From positions 1-64,000 of the forward strand of contig CAMZIQ010000005.1 in NCBI GenBank assembly GCA_947307295.1: a stretch of 64,000 bases of DNA. The letters are read 5' to 3'. The notes below the pieces were generated by a model. That model did no database searches. It was not told where the DNA came from and saw only the letters and a program-made list of their open reading frames with translations. Positions within the stretch are counted from its first letter, which is position 1. Every line of letters starts with the position of its first letter. A program made the translations under genes and the position numbers. Shown piece by piece: positions 35,744 through 44,880 of the stretch. This stretch comes from an uncultured Pseudomonadota bacterium (GTDB lineage: Bacteria > Pseudomonadota > Alphaproteobacteria > Rs-D84).

Positions 35744-35772
35744 ATTATAGACAAAATTGTTGCAACTGTCAA
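35744..35772 (-). promoter_or_regulatory. Consensus sigma70 promoter of 154-residue gene
   Basis: Minus strand TTGACA (complement 35767-35772), exactly 17 bp, then TATAAT (complement 35744-35749): a full consensus match. Its -35 overlaps the rightward typA promoter spacer, so the two transcripts may compete. Confidence 0.75.
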
Positions 35773-35816
35773 TATTTAAGATATAATTTGGCGAAAACAA
35801 AAAAATATGGTATAAT
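35760..35816 (+). promoter_or_regulatory. Tandem typA promoters
   Basis: First: TTGCAA (35760-35765), 16-bp spacer, TATAAT (35782-35787). Second: extended -10 ATATGGTATAAT (35805-35816), 32 bp before the ATG, identical to the motif ahead of both micro-ORF copies. Confidence 0.6.
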
Positions 35817-35848
35817 ATATCGCTTTGCGAAACATAAAGAAGTAAAAG

Positions 35849-37693
35849 ATGAAAATACGTAATATTGCTATTATTGCACACGTTGACCACGGAAAAACAA
35901 CCTTGGTTGATAATATGTTAAAACAAGCAGGAACATTCCGCGAAAATGAACATGTTGAAGATAGGGTTATGGACAGCGGTGATATTGAACGCGAACGCGG
36001 GATTACGATTTCTGCGAAACCTACATCTATTCAATGGGGCGAATATAAAATTAACATCGTTGACACACCGGGCCACGCTGACTTTGGTGGCGAAGTAGAA
36101 CGTATTTTATCTATGGTTGATGGCGTGGTTTTATTGGTTGATAGCGCCGAAGGTCCACTGCCTCAAACTAAATTTGTATTATCCAAAGCATTAAAATTAA
36201 ACCTGCGTCCTATCGTTTGCATTAACAAAATTGACCGTTCTGATGCGCGTCCAGACGAAGTTTTAACAGAAACTTTTGATTTATTTGATAAATTGGGTGC
36301 CACAGATTCTCAACTAGATTTTCCGTATTTGTATGCTTGCGGGCGTGACGGCTGGGCAATTCGTGATTTAAAAGATATAAATGATACGAACAAAGATTTA
36401 AAACCTTTGTTCCAATTGATTGTGGATCATGTCCCTGCTCCTGATTGCAATGGGGAAAGATGTCAATTGGATGCGCCTTTTAAAATGTTGGCAACAACAC
36501 TAGAAGCAGACCCATACGTCGGCAGAATTTTAACTGGAAAAATAGAATCTGGTTCTGTTCGCGTTGGACAATCTGTCAAAGCAATTAATATGGCTGGCGA
36601 ATTTGTTGAAAATGCAAAAATCACAAAAATTATTGAACACCAAGGCGTTAATAAAGTTTCTCGGGATAGTGCTTCTGCTGGTGACATTGTTGTTGTTGCT
36701 GGTTTTTCAAAAGCTACTGTGGCAGACACACTTTGTGACCCAAGTGTGACCGAACCAATCCCAGCTATGCCAATTGACCCACCAACATTAACTATGACAT
36801 TCTTTGTGAACACATCACCACTCGCTGGTAAAAGTGGTAAAAAATTAACATCTCGTATGATTGGCGAAAGATTATTCAGAGAAGCAGAAACAAATATCGC
36901 ATTAAAAGTGACACAAAGTTCTAATAACGAAGCTTTTGAAGTTTCTGGTCGTGGCGAATTACAACTCGGAATTTTAATTGAAACTATGCGCCGCGAAGGT
37001 TTTGAATTATCTGTATCTCGTCCACGCGTTGTTATGAAAACAGACGAAAATGGTGAAAAACTGGAACCTATTGAAGAAGTTGTGATTGATGTAGACGATG
37101 AATTCAGCGGTGTTGTTATTGAAAAAATGACTAAACGCAAAGCAACTATAACCGAAATGAAACCGTCAGGTATTGGCAAAACACGCATTATATTTTCTGC
37201 GCCATCACGTGGTTTAATCGGATATTTATCTGAATTCAGAACTGACACTCGTGGTACAGGAATTATGAATCGCGTATTTGATAAATATGATTACTATCGC
37301 GGACCAATCACACAATATCGCCCTGGCGTTTTGGTTTCTATGGAAGCTGGTTCTACAACAACTTATGCTCTGCATAATTTGGAACCACGTGGTGTTTTAT
37401 TCGTTGGACCACAAACAGAGGTTTATTCTGGTATGATTGTTGGCGAACACAGCAAAGAAAATGATATAGAAGTTAATCCAGTTCGTGGTAAACAATTAAC
37501 TAATGTCCGTTCTGTGACTGCCGATGAAAAATTATTTTTGGCGCCACCAAGAAAAATGTCTTTGGAAGAAGCATTGTCTTATATCCAAGATGACGAATTG
37601 GTAGAAGTGACCCCAGCAACAATCAGACTTCGCAAAAAAGAACTAGATAGTGGCAAACGTAAAAAAGCATATCGTTATGCTGAAACAGATTAA
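35849..37693 (+). CDS. typA: Ribosome-binding GTPase TypA/BipA
   Basis: 614 residues. G1 is AHVDHGKTT (10-18), the switch I region has [11 protein letters not shown]3 is [12 protein letters not shown] and G4 is NKID. The EF-G-like domains III and V and the TypA-specific C-terminal domain follow ([24 protein letters not shown], here [19 protein letters not shown]). It assists ribosome assembly and adaptation to stress and cold. Single gene with tandem promoters; its stop is 9 bp from the convergent GT61-like gene. Confidence 0.95.
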   Translation: MKIRNIAIIAHVDHGKTTLVDNMLKQAGTFRENEHVEDRVMDSGDIERERGITISAKPTSIQWGEYKINIVDTPGHADFGGEVERILSMVDGVVLLVDSAEGPLPQTKFVLSKALKLNLRPIVCINKIDRSDARPDEVLTETFDLFDKLGATDSQLDFPYLYACGRDGWAIRDLKDINDTNKDLKPLFQLIVDHVPAPDCNGERCQLDAPFKMLATTLEADPYVGRILTGKIESGSVRVGQSVKAINMAGEFVENAKITKIIEHQGVNKVSRDSASAGDIVVVAGFSKATVADTLCDPSVTEPIPAMPIDPPTLTMTFFVNTSPLAGKSGKKLTSRMIGERLFREAETNIALKVTQSSNNEAFEVSGRGELQLGILIETMRREGFELSVSRPRVVMKTDENGEKLEPIEEVVIDVDDEFSGVVIEKMTKRKATITEMKPSGIGKTRIIFSAPSRGLIGYLSEFRTDTRGTGIMNRVFDKYDYYRGPITQYRPGVLVSMEAGSTTTYALHNLEPRGVLFVGPQTEVYSGMIVGEHSKENDIEVNPVRGKQLTNVRSVTADEKLFLAPPRKMSLEEALSYIQDDELVEVTPATIRLRKKELDSGKRKKAYRYAETD

Positions 37694-37702
37694 AGCAAAC
37701 AA

Positions 37703-38908
37703 TTATTGTTTGTTAACCCACACTCTGGTTAAATATCTGCGATAGTTTTTACGTGCCAATCGCCCAGGAATCAAGCAAGATGAAAAATGGATAAATCGTC
37801 TTTTGAGCCATTTACCAAGTGTTTTTTGCTTTAAACATTTTGATAATATTTCTTGGTAAGACTTTGTTTCTGCATCATCCACTATCAAATCTTGTTCATC
37901 GTAAACAAAGCCGTTTTTATCAAAAAACTCTTTCATATATTCTGTCACACCTATTATTTGCGGCATTTCGGTAGAATGAGTTGTTTTAACTTTTTCTAAA
38001 GACGCAGAAATAAATATACTGTTCAAACCTTTGGCCCTATTTACCAATTCTTGCACAGGCGCATTATCTTCTAATAAATTATTGCGTTTAATTTGAATAA
38101 CCGTTCCGCCCTTTTTCATAAACAACGCCAAATGTAGTGCTGTTCCAGCGCAACCAGCCAGATATTTACAATTTTTTATTAATGATATTTGTTGTTCCAA
38201 AGACATAGTTTCTGGATAAACTATTTTATAGCCATTTTTTTCAAATATTTTTTGCACCTGCTCTTCTCCAAAAGTATGTCTATCCAATGGCAAAGCACAT
38301 CTTGATACATATATTTTATCATAAACATCTTTTGTATCTTTTACAGATTCTGCCATCCGATTATACATTTCGGCAAACACGTCTGTATAAAAAGCAATCA
38401 TATTAAACGCAGGAGATGGGATATAAACATTTTTGAATCTTGTTGTCTTGTTTAACAAAATTATATTTTCTTTCTTTACACCCAACAATCCCAACAACTC
38501 AAAAACATAATTTGGTAATTTATCAATATTTTTTTCATTAACTATTACAATTTTGGCATCTTTTAATCTTTTATCCAATAAACACCACGCCCTGTTAATA
38601 TGTTCTAATAAAAAATGTCCAAAATGATTATGACCTGTATGGCACAGATATATAGCATTTTCATCCACATACGGCACATCATTAATATCAAATTTTGGGA
38701 TTAATTGACATTTACCACCCTTATGATTTTGGGCAGAAGATTTCAAAAAATTTCCATTTGCATCAAAAACGCCGAAACCTTTCTTGTATTCATTTGCTAT
38801 TATTCCTTTTGATACAGATTGTATTTCTGGTCGTTCTTTTTTATACAGTTTTTTTAATTTCTGCATACAATATTTTTGATATTTTTTATCAGCATAAATT
38901 TTCATCAT
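37703..38908 (-). CDS. GT61 (DUF563)-like glycosyltransferase
   Basis: 401 residues. The segment AIYLCHTGHNHFGHFLLEHINRAWCL and the later IISLIKNCKYLAGCAGTALHLALFMKKGGTVIQI fit the DUF563/GT61 family found in capsule and LPS clusters. No membrane anchor. Donor and acceptor cannot be inferred. First gene of the eight-gene glycan island; transcribed toward typA with no clear terminator between them. Confidence 0.8.
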   Translation of the reverse strand: MMKIYADKKYQKYCMQKLKKLYKKERPEIQSVSKGIIANEYKKGFGVFDANGNFLKSSAQNHKGGKCQLIPKFDINDVPYVDENAIYLCHTGHNHFGHFLLEHINRAWCLLDKRLKDAKIVIVNEKNIDKLPNYVFELLGLLGVKKENIILLNKTTRFKNVYIPSPAFNMIAFYTDVFAEMYNRMAESVKDTKDVYDKIYVSRCALPLDRHTFGEEQVQKIFEKNGYKIVYPETMSLEQQISLIKNCKYLAGCAGTALHLALFMKKGGTVIQIKRNNLLEDNAPVQELVNRAKGLNSIFISASLEKVKTTHSTEMPQIIGVTEYMKEFFDKNGFVYDEQDLIVDDAETKSYQEILSKCLKQKTLGKWLKRRFIHFSSCLIPGRLARKNYRRYLTRVWVNKQ

Positions 38909-38969
38909 GAATAAAATCCTTTACCACAACTATACCCCACAAATATCCATGGTGTAAATATATTTATTG

Positions 38970-38998
38970 TTGTATCACCGTATTAGGCATGTTATAAT
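38970..38998 (+). promoter_or_regulatory. Promoter of GT92-like gene
   Basis: TTGTAT (38970-38975), 17-bp spacer, TATAAT (38993-38998), then SD AAGGA and the ATG at 39019. Confidence 0.55.
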
Positions 38999-39018
38999 TA
39001 TTCCAAAAGGAACAGTCC

Positions 39019-39954
39019 ATGGCCCTACCAAAAATATCAAAACAAAGAAAATTTTTTTCTAAACTTTTAACTTTTTGGATACCAATCAAAAGCCACAGGC
39101 GTGCTTTCCGCGGAATTTTACAATTTGGTATAAAAAATTATTTTAACGTATTGAAAAAAGACAAAAAAACAAATTTTCCAAATGAATTGGCAATCGGGGC
39201 AATTATGAAAAATGAAGGTCCTTATTTAAAAGAATGGCTTGATTTTCATATTTTGGTTGGCGTGACTAAATTTTACTTATATGACAATGAATCTACTGAT
39301 GATACTGTCAAAATATTAAAACCTTATATCAAAAAAGGTATCGTTGAATATAATTATTGGCCAGGTCGTGCAATGCAAATGCCTGCGTATCAAGATATAA
39401 TAAAAAAACATTCACATGACACTCGTTGGTTGGCGCTTATAGATTTGGATGAATTTCTGGTTCCTGTTGTTAATGATACAGTTACTGATTTTTTACATAC
39501 CCTGCCCGATGGGTTTGCTCAATTGGTTGTTTCATGGGTTATATACGGCTCTTCTGGACACGTTCATAAACCAGATGGTCTGGTCATAGAAAACTATAAA
39601 CATCATGCGGCAAAAACATGGGGTGTAAAATCTATCATAAACCCAAGATTATTGGTTGGCTATACAAACTTACACGCTAATTTTATAGCAGGTTGGACAA
39701 TTGATAACAATGGTAAAAAATTAGGATATATAAATCAGACTAAAAATCCACCAGCTTATAATAAACTAAGATGCAACCATTATTACACAAAATCGTATGA
39801 CGAATACATCGCCCGATTGAACCGCGGTTCAGCAACAACTGAAACAACCCAAAGTTATCGCAATGCCGAAAAGTTCAAAGCATATGACAGAAATGAAATT
39901 TACGATACTGTTATGGACAGATTTATAAAAAAACTTAAACACAAAAAGAAATAA
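39019..39954 (+). CDS. GT92/DUF23-like or GT2-like glycosyltransferase
   Basis: 311 residues. NELAIGAIMKNEGPYLKEWLDFHILVGVTKFYLYDNESTDDTVKIL is the classic opening of GT92/Glyco_tranf_2_4 enzymes. The metal-binding acidic motif is in RWLALIDLDEFLVP, and a late NHYYTKSYDEYIARLNRG also fits. Cytoplasmic, sugar unknown. Convergent with the next GT2 gene (35 bp between stops). Confidence 0.82.
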   Translation: MALPKISKQRKFFSKLLTFWIPIKSHRRAFRGILQFGIKNYFNVLKKDKKTNFPNELAIGAIMKNEGPYLKEWLDFHILVGVTKFYLYDNESTDDTVKILKPYIKKGIVEYNYWPGRAMQMPAYQDIIKKHSHDTRWLALIDLDEFLVPVVNDTVTDFLHTLPDGFAQLVVSWVIYGSSGHVHKPDGLVIENYKHHAAKTWGVKSIINPRLLVGYTNLHANFIAGWTIDNNGKKLGYINQTKNPPAYNKLRCNHYYTKSYDEYIARLNRGSATTETTQSYRNAEKFKAYDRNEIYDTVMDRFIKKLKHKKK

Positions 39955-39989
39955 TCCAGCCTTTTGAAACAAAACTTTTGAATTCTTTT

Positions 39990-40991
39990 TTATAAATTTT
40001 GTGAAATAAATTTTAATATTCTACGACGATAGCGTCTGGCATGAAAATCAGGAACAACATTAAATATTCCATCATTTTTCATTTCATTAAATACATTAGC
40101 AATCTGTCTTTTGTTTTCAATATTTTGTTCACGTATAGCACCATGTAATATACGTGGCAACACAGACCAAAAGAAACGTTTATACCAAATTCGCATATCT
40201 TTTAAATTTGCATTGTTCTGATATTCTTTGGCAACGCGCCAAAAACCATACAAAATATCATTTGTTGATTTACCAGCCCCAGCATGTAATAAAGAATTCG
40301 GATTAACTGTATAAAAATACAAAGGCAAACGTGTTATCACACCACTTGGTCGTTTTAATAAAATCATAGACCAAAAACAAGTATCTTCCAAAACACGCAT
40401 TTTTGTATCAAATCGCAAATCAGCCAACAAATCGTGCCGATACATACGCAATGTAGTCATACCAGTTTGAACATACCAAGACTTTGGTCCAAAATCATCA
40501 TTGGTTGATTTTGTTATTAAATTTTTTACACGTTTATATTTAATTTTACTTACATCAAGTTTATTTTTGAAAAATTCTGGCATTTTATCGGACGAAGCCC
40601 TTTTGACATCTTTTGCACTATGAGATTCACGATCATATTCAAAAGAAACAACACCAACATTTTCCTGTTCTGCCAAAGTATATAATATTTCCATTGTTTG
40701 CGGATGTATACAATCATCACTATCCAAAAACATTATATATTTACCGGTTGCCATATCTAACCCATCATTACGCGCGGCAGACACCCCACCATTTTTCTTA
40801 TGAACAACGACAAATCTTTTATCTATGCTGGCATAATTTTCCGCAATTTTTCCCGATTTATCAAGGCTTCCGTCATCAATCAAAATCGCCTGATATTGTG
40901 TAAAAGTTTGATTTTTAACACTATCCAAACACCTACAAAGATACTTTTCTACATTATAAATCGGTATAATTATCGTTATTTTTGGCAACAT
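39990..40991 (-). CDS. GT2-family glycosyltransferase
   Basis: 333 residues. GT-A fold opening KITIIIPIYNVEKYLCRCLDSVKNQTFTQYQAILIDDGSLDKSGKIAENYA, a SAARNDGLDMATGKYIMFLDSDD segment with the DxD, and then a helical C-terminal half. The N-terminal 100 residues are closely similar to the GT2 at 43850-44869, so the two are paralogues. Divergent from the RgpF-like gene. Confidence 0.9.
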   Translation of the reverse strand: MLPKITIIIPIYNVEKYLCRCLDSVKNQTFTQYQAILIDDGSLDKSGKIAENYASIDKRFVVVHKKNGGVSAARNDGLDMATGKYIMFLDSDDCIHPQTMEILYTLAEQENVGVVSFEYDRESHSAKDVKRASSDKMPEFFKNKLDVSKIKYKRVKNLITKSTNDDFGPKSWYVQTGMTTLRMYRHDLLADLRFDTKMRVLEDTCFWSMILLKRPSGVITRLPLYFYTVNPNSLLHAGAGKSTNDILYGFWRVAKEYQNNANLKDMRIWYKRFFWSVLPRILHGAIREQNIENKRQIANVFNEMKNDGIFNVVPDFHARRYRRRILKFISQNL

Positions 40992-41002
40992 ATTTTCACC
41001 TA

Positions 41003-41031
41003 TTGAAAAATGATATTAAAACGTGTATATT
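41003..41031 (+). promoter_or_regulatory. Promoter of RgpF-like operon
   Basis: TTGAAA (41003-41008), 17-bp spacer, TATATT (41026-41031), 19 bp before the ATG at 41051. Confidence 0.5.
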
Positions 41032-41050
41032 ATAACCATAAGTAGATACA

Positions 41051-41902
41051 ATGTCCAATATTAAACGACTTTTTCTTTTTGCAGGCTATGACAAAGAAGG
41101 CATTATTGATGATGCACTAATTTATTATGTATCTAAACTTTCTAAATTGGGTGATATTGTTCTTTGTATGGATTGCGATTGTGAAAAATCTGAACTAAAA
41201 AAATTAGATACATATACTATTCATACAATCGCACAAAAACACGGCGAATATGATTTTGGTTCTTATAAACGTGCGTTTCAATATGCTCGGGATAAAAAGA
41301 TATTAAAAAACTATGATGTTGTGTATTTGGTGAATGATTCTGTTTTTGGTCCACTTTTTGATATGGAATCTACAGTACTTAAAATGGAAAACATAAAATC
41401 AGACGCATGTGGACTGATTGTTGCAAGGCACAAAACTCATTCATATATGGAATCTTGGTTTGTAAAATTAAATAAAAAAATATTTATGTCTGATTGGTTT
41501 AATGAATTTATGTCTTCTGTCACACACGAAGAATACAAATATATAATAACTGTCAAATATGAACACGGATTAACCAATATAATAAAAAATAATGGTTGTT
41601 CATGGAATGGGCTTTATGAACATTACGGTCGTTTTACATATAACAACCCGAAAAGATTATTTAAAAAAGGGTGTCCTTTTGTAAAAAAAGCTTCCTTTAT
41701 CCGTCACAATGGCGCGGCAGGTTCCCAGATTAAATACATATTAAATCATGCTGACAAAAACGCAACAAATGCGATTATAAAGACAGCAACCAGAACTTAT
41801 GGTGAAAAATATATAAATTGGTTATTAACATACAATCCGTTTAAAATATTATATCGCAATATAAGCTATGCGGTAAAAAAAGTAGAAAATGGTGGAATAT
41901 GA
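41051..41902 (+). CDS. Rhamnan synthesis F (RgpF)-family protein
   Basis: 283 residues. The pattern KRLFLFAGYDKEGIIDDALIYYVSKLSKLGDIVLCMDC, followed by EYDFGSYKRAFQYARDKKILKNYDVVYLVNDSVFGPL, is the RgpF family (PF05045), associated with rhamnose-containing surface polysaccharides. That the glycan contains rhamnose is an inference; no dTDP-rhamnose genes are in the window. The stop overlaps the next ATG (41899-41902), so the pair is translationally coupled. Confidence 0.85.
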   Translation: MSNIKRLFLFAGYDKEGIIDDALIYYVSKLSKLGDIVLCMDCDCEKSELKKLDTYTIHTIAQKHGEYDFGSYKRAFQYARDKKILKNYDVVYLVNDSVFGPLFDMESTVLKMENIKSDACGLIVARHKTHSYMESWFVKLNKKIFMSDWFNEFMSSVTHEEYKYIITVKYEHGLTNIIKNNGCSWNGLYEHYGRFTYNNPKRLFKKGCPFVKKASFIRHNGAAGSQIKYILNHADKNATNAIIKTATRTYGEKYINWLLTYNPFKILYRNISYAVKKVENGGI

Positions 41903-42735
41903 AAAAAATTAAAAAAATTGCAGCAATAACAATGGCACGTGACGATGAATTTTTCTTATCACGCTGGATTGCTTATTATGGAAAACAATTTGGGACAGAA
42001 AACTTATATATTTTATTAGACGGCACAGACCAAAATATCCCTGAAAACGCGGGTCAAGCACATATAAAAAAATTACCGCATACCCCTATGTCACGCAGCG
42101 CTGGTGATAAATATAGAATTGGGAAATTGTCTGAACTTGCACAAAAATTATTACAAAAATACGACATTGTTATCGGTTGTGACAGCGATGAATTTTTAAT
42201 AGTTGACCCAAAAACAAAACAAAATCTAGCTCAATATTTATCAAATAAAAAAATCACTACAACTTTATCAGGGTTGGGGCTTGATGTTGGGCAACATCTG
42301 TATAACGAAGCCATTTTGGATAAAGAAGCATCATTTTTGGAACAACGCGAATATGCCCTGCTTTCAACCCGCTATACTAAACCAGTTGTAATAAACAAAC
42401 CGGTTCAATGGGGCAGCGGATTTCACAGTATCAAACATCATAATTTTCACATTGATAAAAATTTATATTTGCTTCATTTCGGCGCAATTGATATGGACAT
42501 GTTGGAAACAAAAGCGAAAAAGCGTGGTATAGACTGGCTTAATCATTTAAAAAGACGTGGCAACGGAACAATAAATACCGTCACAAAATCTAAACCACGT
42601 GGTGAAAAATGGTTGCGCACCGCACGTATTTTACAAACATATTTTCGTCCAATTTATGCCCTGCGTAAACCTGCAATGTTGGGATTAAAAACGGTTATAA
42701 AAATACCAGCACGTTTTAAGAAATCAGGGATATAA
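41899..42735 (+). CDS. GT-A-type glycosyltransferase (Glyco_tranf_2_4-like)
   Basis: 278 residues. KIAAITMARDDEFFLSRWIAYYGKQFGTENLYILLDGTDQ and the metal site in YDIVIGCDSDEFLIVDP mark a GT-A fold related to the GT2/DUF23 group. Second gene of the RgpF-like operon. Its last 20 bp overlap the end of the convergent GT4 gene. Confidence 0.75.
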   Translation: MKKIKKIAAITMARDDEFFLSRWIAYYGKQFGTENLYILLDGTDQNIPENAGQAHIKKLPHTPMSRSAGDKYRIGKLSELAQKLLQKYDIVIGCDSDEFLIVDPKTKQNLAQYLSNKKITTTLSGLGLDVGQHLYNEAILDKEASFLEQREYALLSTRYTKPVVINKPVQWGSGFHSIKHHNFHIDKNLYLLHFGAIDMDMLETKAKKRGIDWLNHLKRRGNGTINTVTKSKPRGEKWLRTARILQTYFRPIYALRKPAMLGLKTVIKIPARFKKSGI

Positions 42736-43849
42736 TTTCATTGATAATTTTATCACCGTCAAAACGTTTTAATGATTTAGTCGCATTTGAAATCATTTTT
42801 TTCGTATCAACTTTTTTATTATATACATCATTCATACATTTTGCTAATTGTTTTGCATTTCCTGGTTCAAACAGCAACCCTGCACTACCATCTAATAAAA
42901 TTTCACGCGGTCCACATTTGCAAGAAGAAGCTATGTTCAACACCCCAACAGAAGCTGATTCTATCAAAGTCGTTGGCAACCCTTCGCCATAACTTGATAA
43001 CACATTTGCCAATGCGTTTTTCATAAAACTAAAAGGATTTTTTTGCATCCCAACAAAGACTATTTGATTTGCTGATGATAAATTTTTCGCATATTTTTTA
43101 TACTCTTTTGCCCTGTTTCCATCCCCCACAAGAACCAATTTTACATCTGATTTTTTATTTTGTTGCCAAAACAAATCAAATCCATTTAATAAAGTTTCTA
43201 TATCTTTGTCAGGTGTTAAACGCGATACAGAACAAAAATATTTCATGCCAATCGCATTTTTTTCTTTTGCTTTTTCTTTAATTTTTTCTGTATCTATTGG
43301 ATTATAAATCCTAACTATTTTATCAGAAAATTTTGGATATAATTGTTTTAATTCGTTTCCACATTCATCTGTCAAAACAACTAATTTATCATAAACTTTT
43401 AAATATCTTGCAAAATCACGCTTAATAAAAACATTCACAGACGAATGAGACCAAGCTATTTTCTTCACACATCCAACATGCTTTAATTCACTATGAAAAC
43501 CAAAATCGTGATAATCAATAAAAACATCTATGTCTTTAAACTTTCGCATTACAAACAATCTTTTAACATTTCTATAAATATCACGCATAAAATGAACCAG
43601 AATACGCCAAAGAAAAAAATGCGGTAATTGTGTTCCCAGCCATTTACAAGGATACAAAGAACAGCATTTAATTTGCGGATGCTTTTTAAAATATTCTTTA
43701 TACAAAGGGGTTTTAATATCAACATAAGTAATCAAAGATATTTCTATATTTTTATATTTTGATAACTTATCCAATGTGCGAATCAAAACAGATTCTACAC
43801 CACCCATTTGCATATCGCGCAAACAAAAAGCAACCCGAATTTTTTTCAT
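42716..43849 (-). CDS. GT4-family glycosyltransferase
   Basis: 377 residues, GT-B fold. The N-terminal Rossmann opening is RVAFCLRDMQMGGVESVLIRTLDKL. The C-terminal nucleotide-sugar domain has FCSVSRLTPDKDIETLL, VLVGDGNRAKEY, VFVGMQKNPFSFM and the E-x7-E type motif in SSYGEGLPTTLIESASVG. It starts at the last base before the next upstream gene on this strand (1 bp spacing) and so forms an operon with the GT2 and GT32-like genes. Confidence 0.92.
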   Translation of the reverse strand: MKKIRVAFCLRDMQMGGVESVLIRTLDKLSKYKNIEISLITYVDIKTPLYKEYFKKHPQIKCCSLYPCKWLGTQLPHFFLWRILVHFMRDIYRNVKRLFVMRKFKDIDVFIDYHDFGFHSELKHVGCVKKIAWSHSSVNVFIKRDFARYLKVYDKLVVLTDECGNELKQLYPKFSDKIVRIYNPIDTEKIKEKAKEKNAIGMKYFCSVSRLTPDKDIETLLNGFDLFWQQNKKSDVKLVLVGDGNRAKEYKKYAKNLSSANQIVFVGMQKNPFSFMKNALANVLSSYGEGLPTTLIESASVGVLNIASSCKCGPREILLDGSAGLLFEPGNAKQLAKCMNDVYNKKVDTKKMISNATKSLKRFDGDKIINEIISLIS

Positions 43850-44869
43850 CTATTTTGCCCCAATAAAAGCATATATTTTTTCACGTAAATCATACCATTC
43901 ATCTGGTACATTATTAAACATGCCCATTTTATTCATTTCAATAAATTCATCACGTGCACACTTTATTTCTTCATCAGTTTTCAAATACTTTAATTTACGA
44001 AAAGCCCAGTTTACAAAAAACCACATAAATTGTTCTTGCCATTTTTTCATTTGGTCATTGTCCGCTTTTTCTGAATATAATTTATATGCGGCCTTTAACC
44101 CAATACATAAACACTTCATAATTTTTAATTGTTTAGCAGACAAAACTATTCCACCAAAATTAGGTATGTAATAATAAAGAGGTAATGGGACAACAGTCAC
44201 ACGCGGACGTTTTAACATAACCTCGCTCCACCAAGGAAAATCTTCAAATAAAATCCCTTTGATAAAAGGTATATCTTTAATCAAAGATTTTTTATACATA
44301 TTTTTCCAAACCTGGCAATGTTTAATTAACCATTTGCGATTTGGGTTAGTTTTATTGTGTGTCCGCTCGGTTGCCAATTCAAAAACATCATCAACTGTTT
44401 TAGTTTTTAATTTATCAATATTATATTTTTTCTTTATTCCAAATGGCACCACATTGTCTGTATCCAAATGTAAAACATGTCGCACCATTAATTGCGGACG
44501 ATAAAACCTATCATAAGAAAAAGAAACTATATCAGACTTGTTCTTTATCGCTGTCTTATAAGCGATTTCCATAGTTTGCGGATGAATAAAATCATCACTA
44601 TCCAAATACATTATATATTCACCATCAGCCTTTGGAAACCCGGCATTACGCGCATCGGAAAGTCCCCCATTTTCTTTGTGGACAACGACAAAGCGCGAAT
44701 CTTTTTTTGCATATTCTTCGGCAATAGCACCCGATTTATCAGGACTTCCGTCATCAACCAAAATTGCCTGCCATTCTGTAAAAGTTTGATTTTTGACACT
44801 ATCCAAACATCTGCGCAAATACTTTTCCACATTATACATTGGGATTATAATAGATATTTTTGGTTGCAT
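43850..44869 (-). CDS. GT2-family glycosyltransferase, paralogue of the 39990 gene
   Basis: 339 residues. Opening KISIIIPMYNVEKYLRRCLDSVKNQTFTEWQAILVDDGSPDKSGAIAEEYA, then LSDARNAGFPKADGEYIMYLDSDD with the DxD metal site. C-terminal half unlike the paralogue, with LPLYYYIPNFGG conserved in part. Middle gene of a minus-strand operon of three (GT32-like, GT2, GT4). Confidence 0.9.
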   Translation of the reverse strand: MQPKISIIIPMYNVEKYLRRCLDSVKNQTFTEWQAILVDDGSPDKSGAIAEEYAKKDSRFVVVHKENGGLSDARNAGFPKADGEYIMYLDSDDFIHPQTMEIAYKTAIKNKSDIVSFSYDRFYRPQLMVRHVLHLDTDNVVPFGIKKKYNIDKLKTKTVDDVFELATERTHNKTNPNRKWLIKHCQVWKNMYKKSLIKDIPFIKGILFEDFPWWSEVMLKRPRVTVVPLPLYYYIPNFGGIVLSAKQLKIMKCLCIGLKAAYKLYSEKADNDQMKKWQEQFMWFFVNWAFRKLKYLKTDEEIKCARDEFIEMNKMGMFNNVPDEWYDLREKIYAFIGAK

Positions 44870-44880
44870 ATTTGCCCCCT

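Noticed and set aside
36463..37248. 261-codon open frame antisense to typA
   Set aside because: It lies wholly inside the clear typA gene, has Ser/Ile-rich low-information composition typical of an antisense shadow, and has no SD or promoter.
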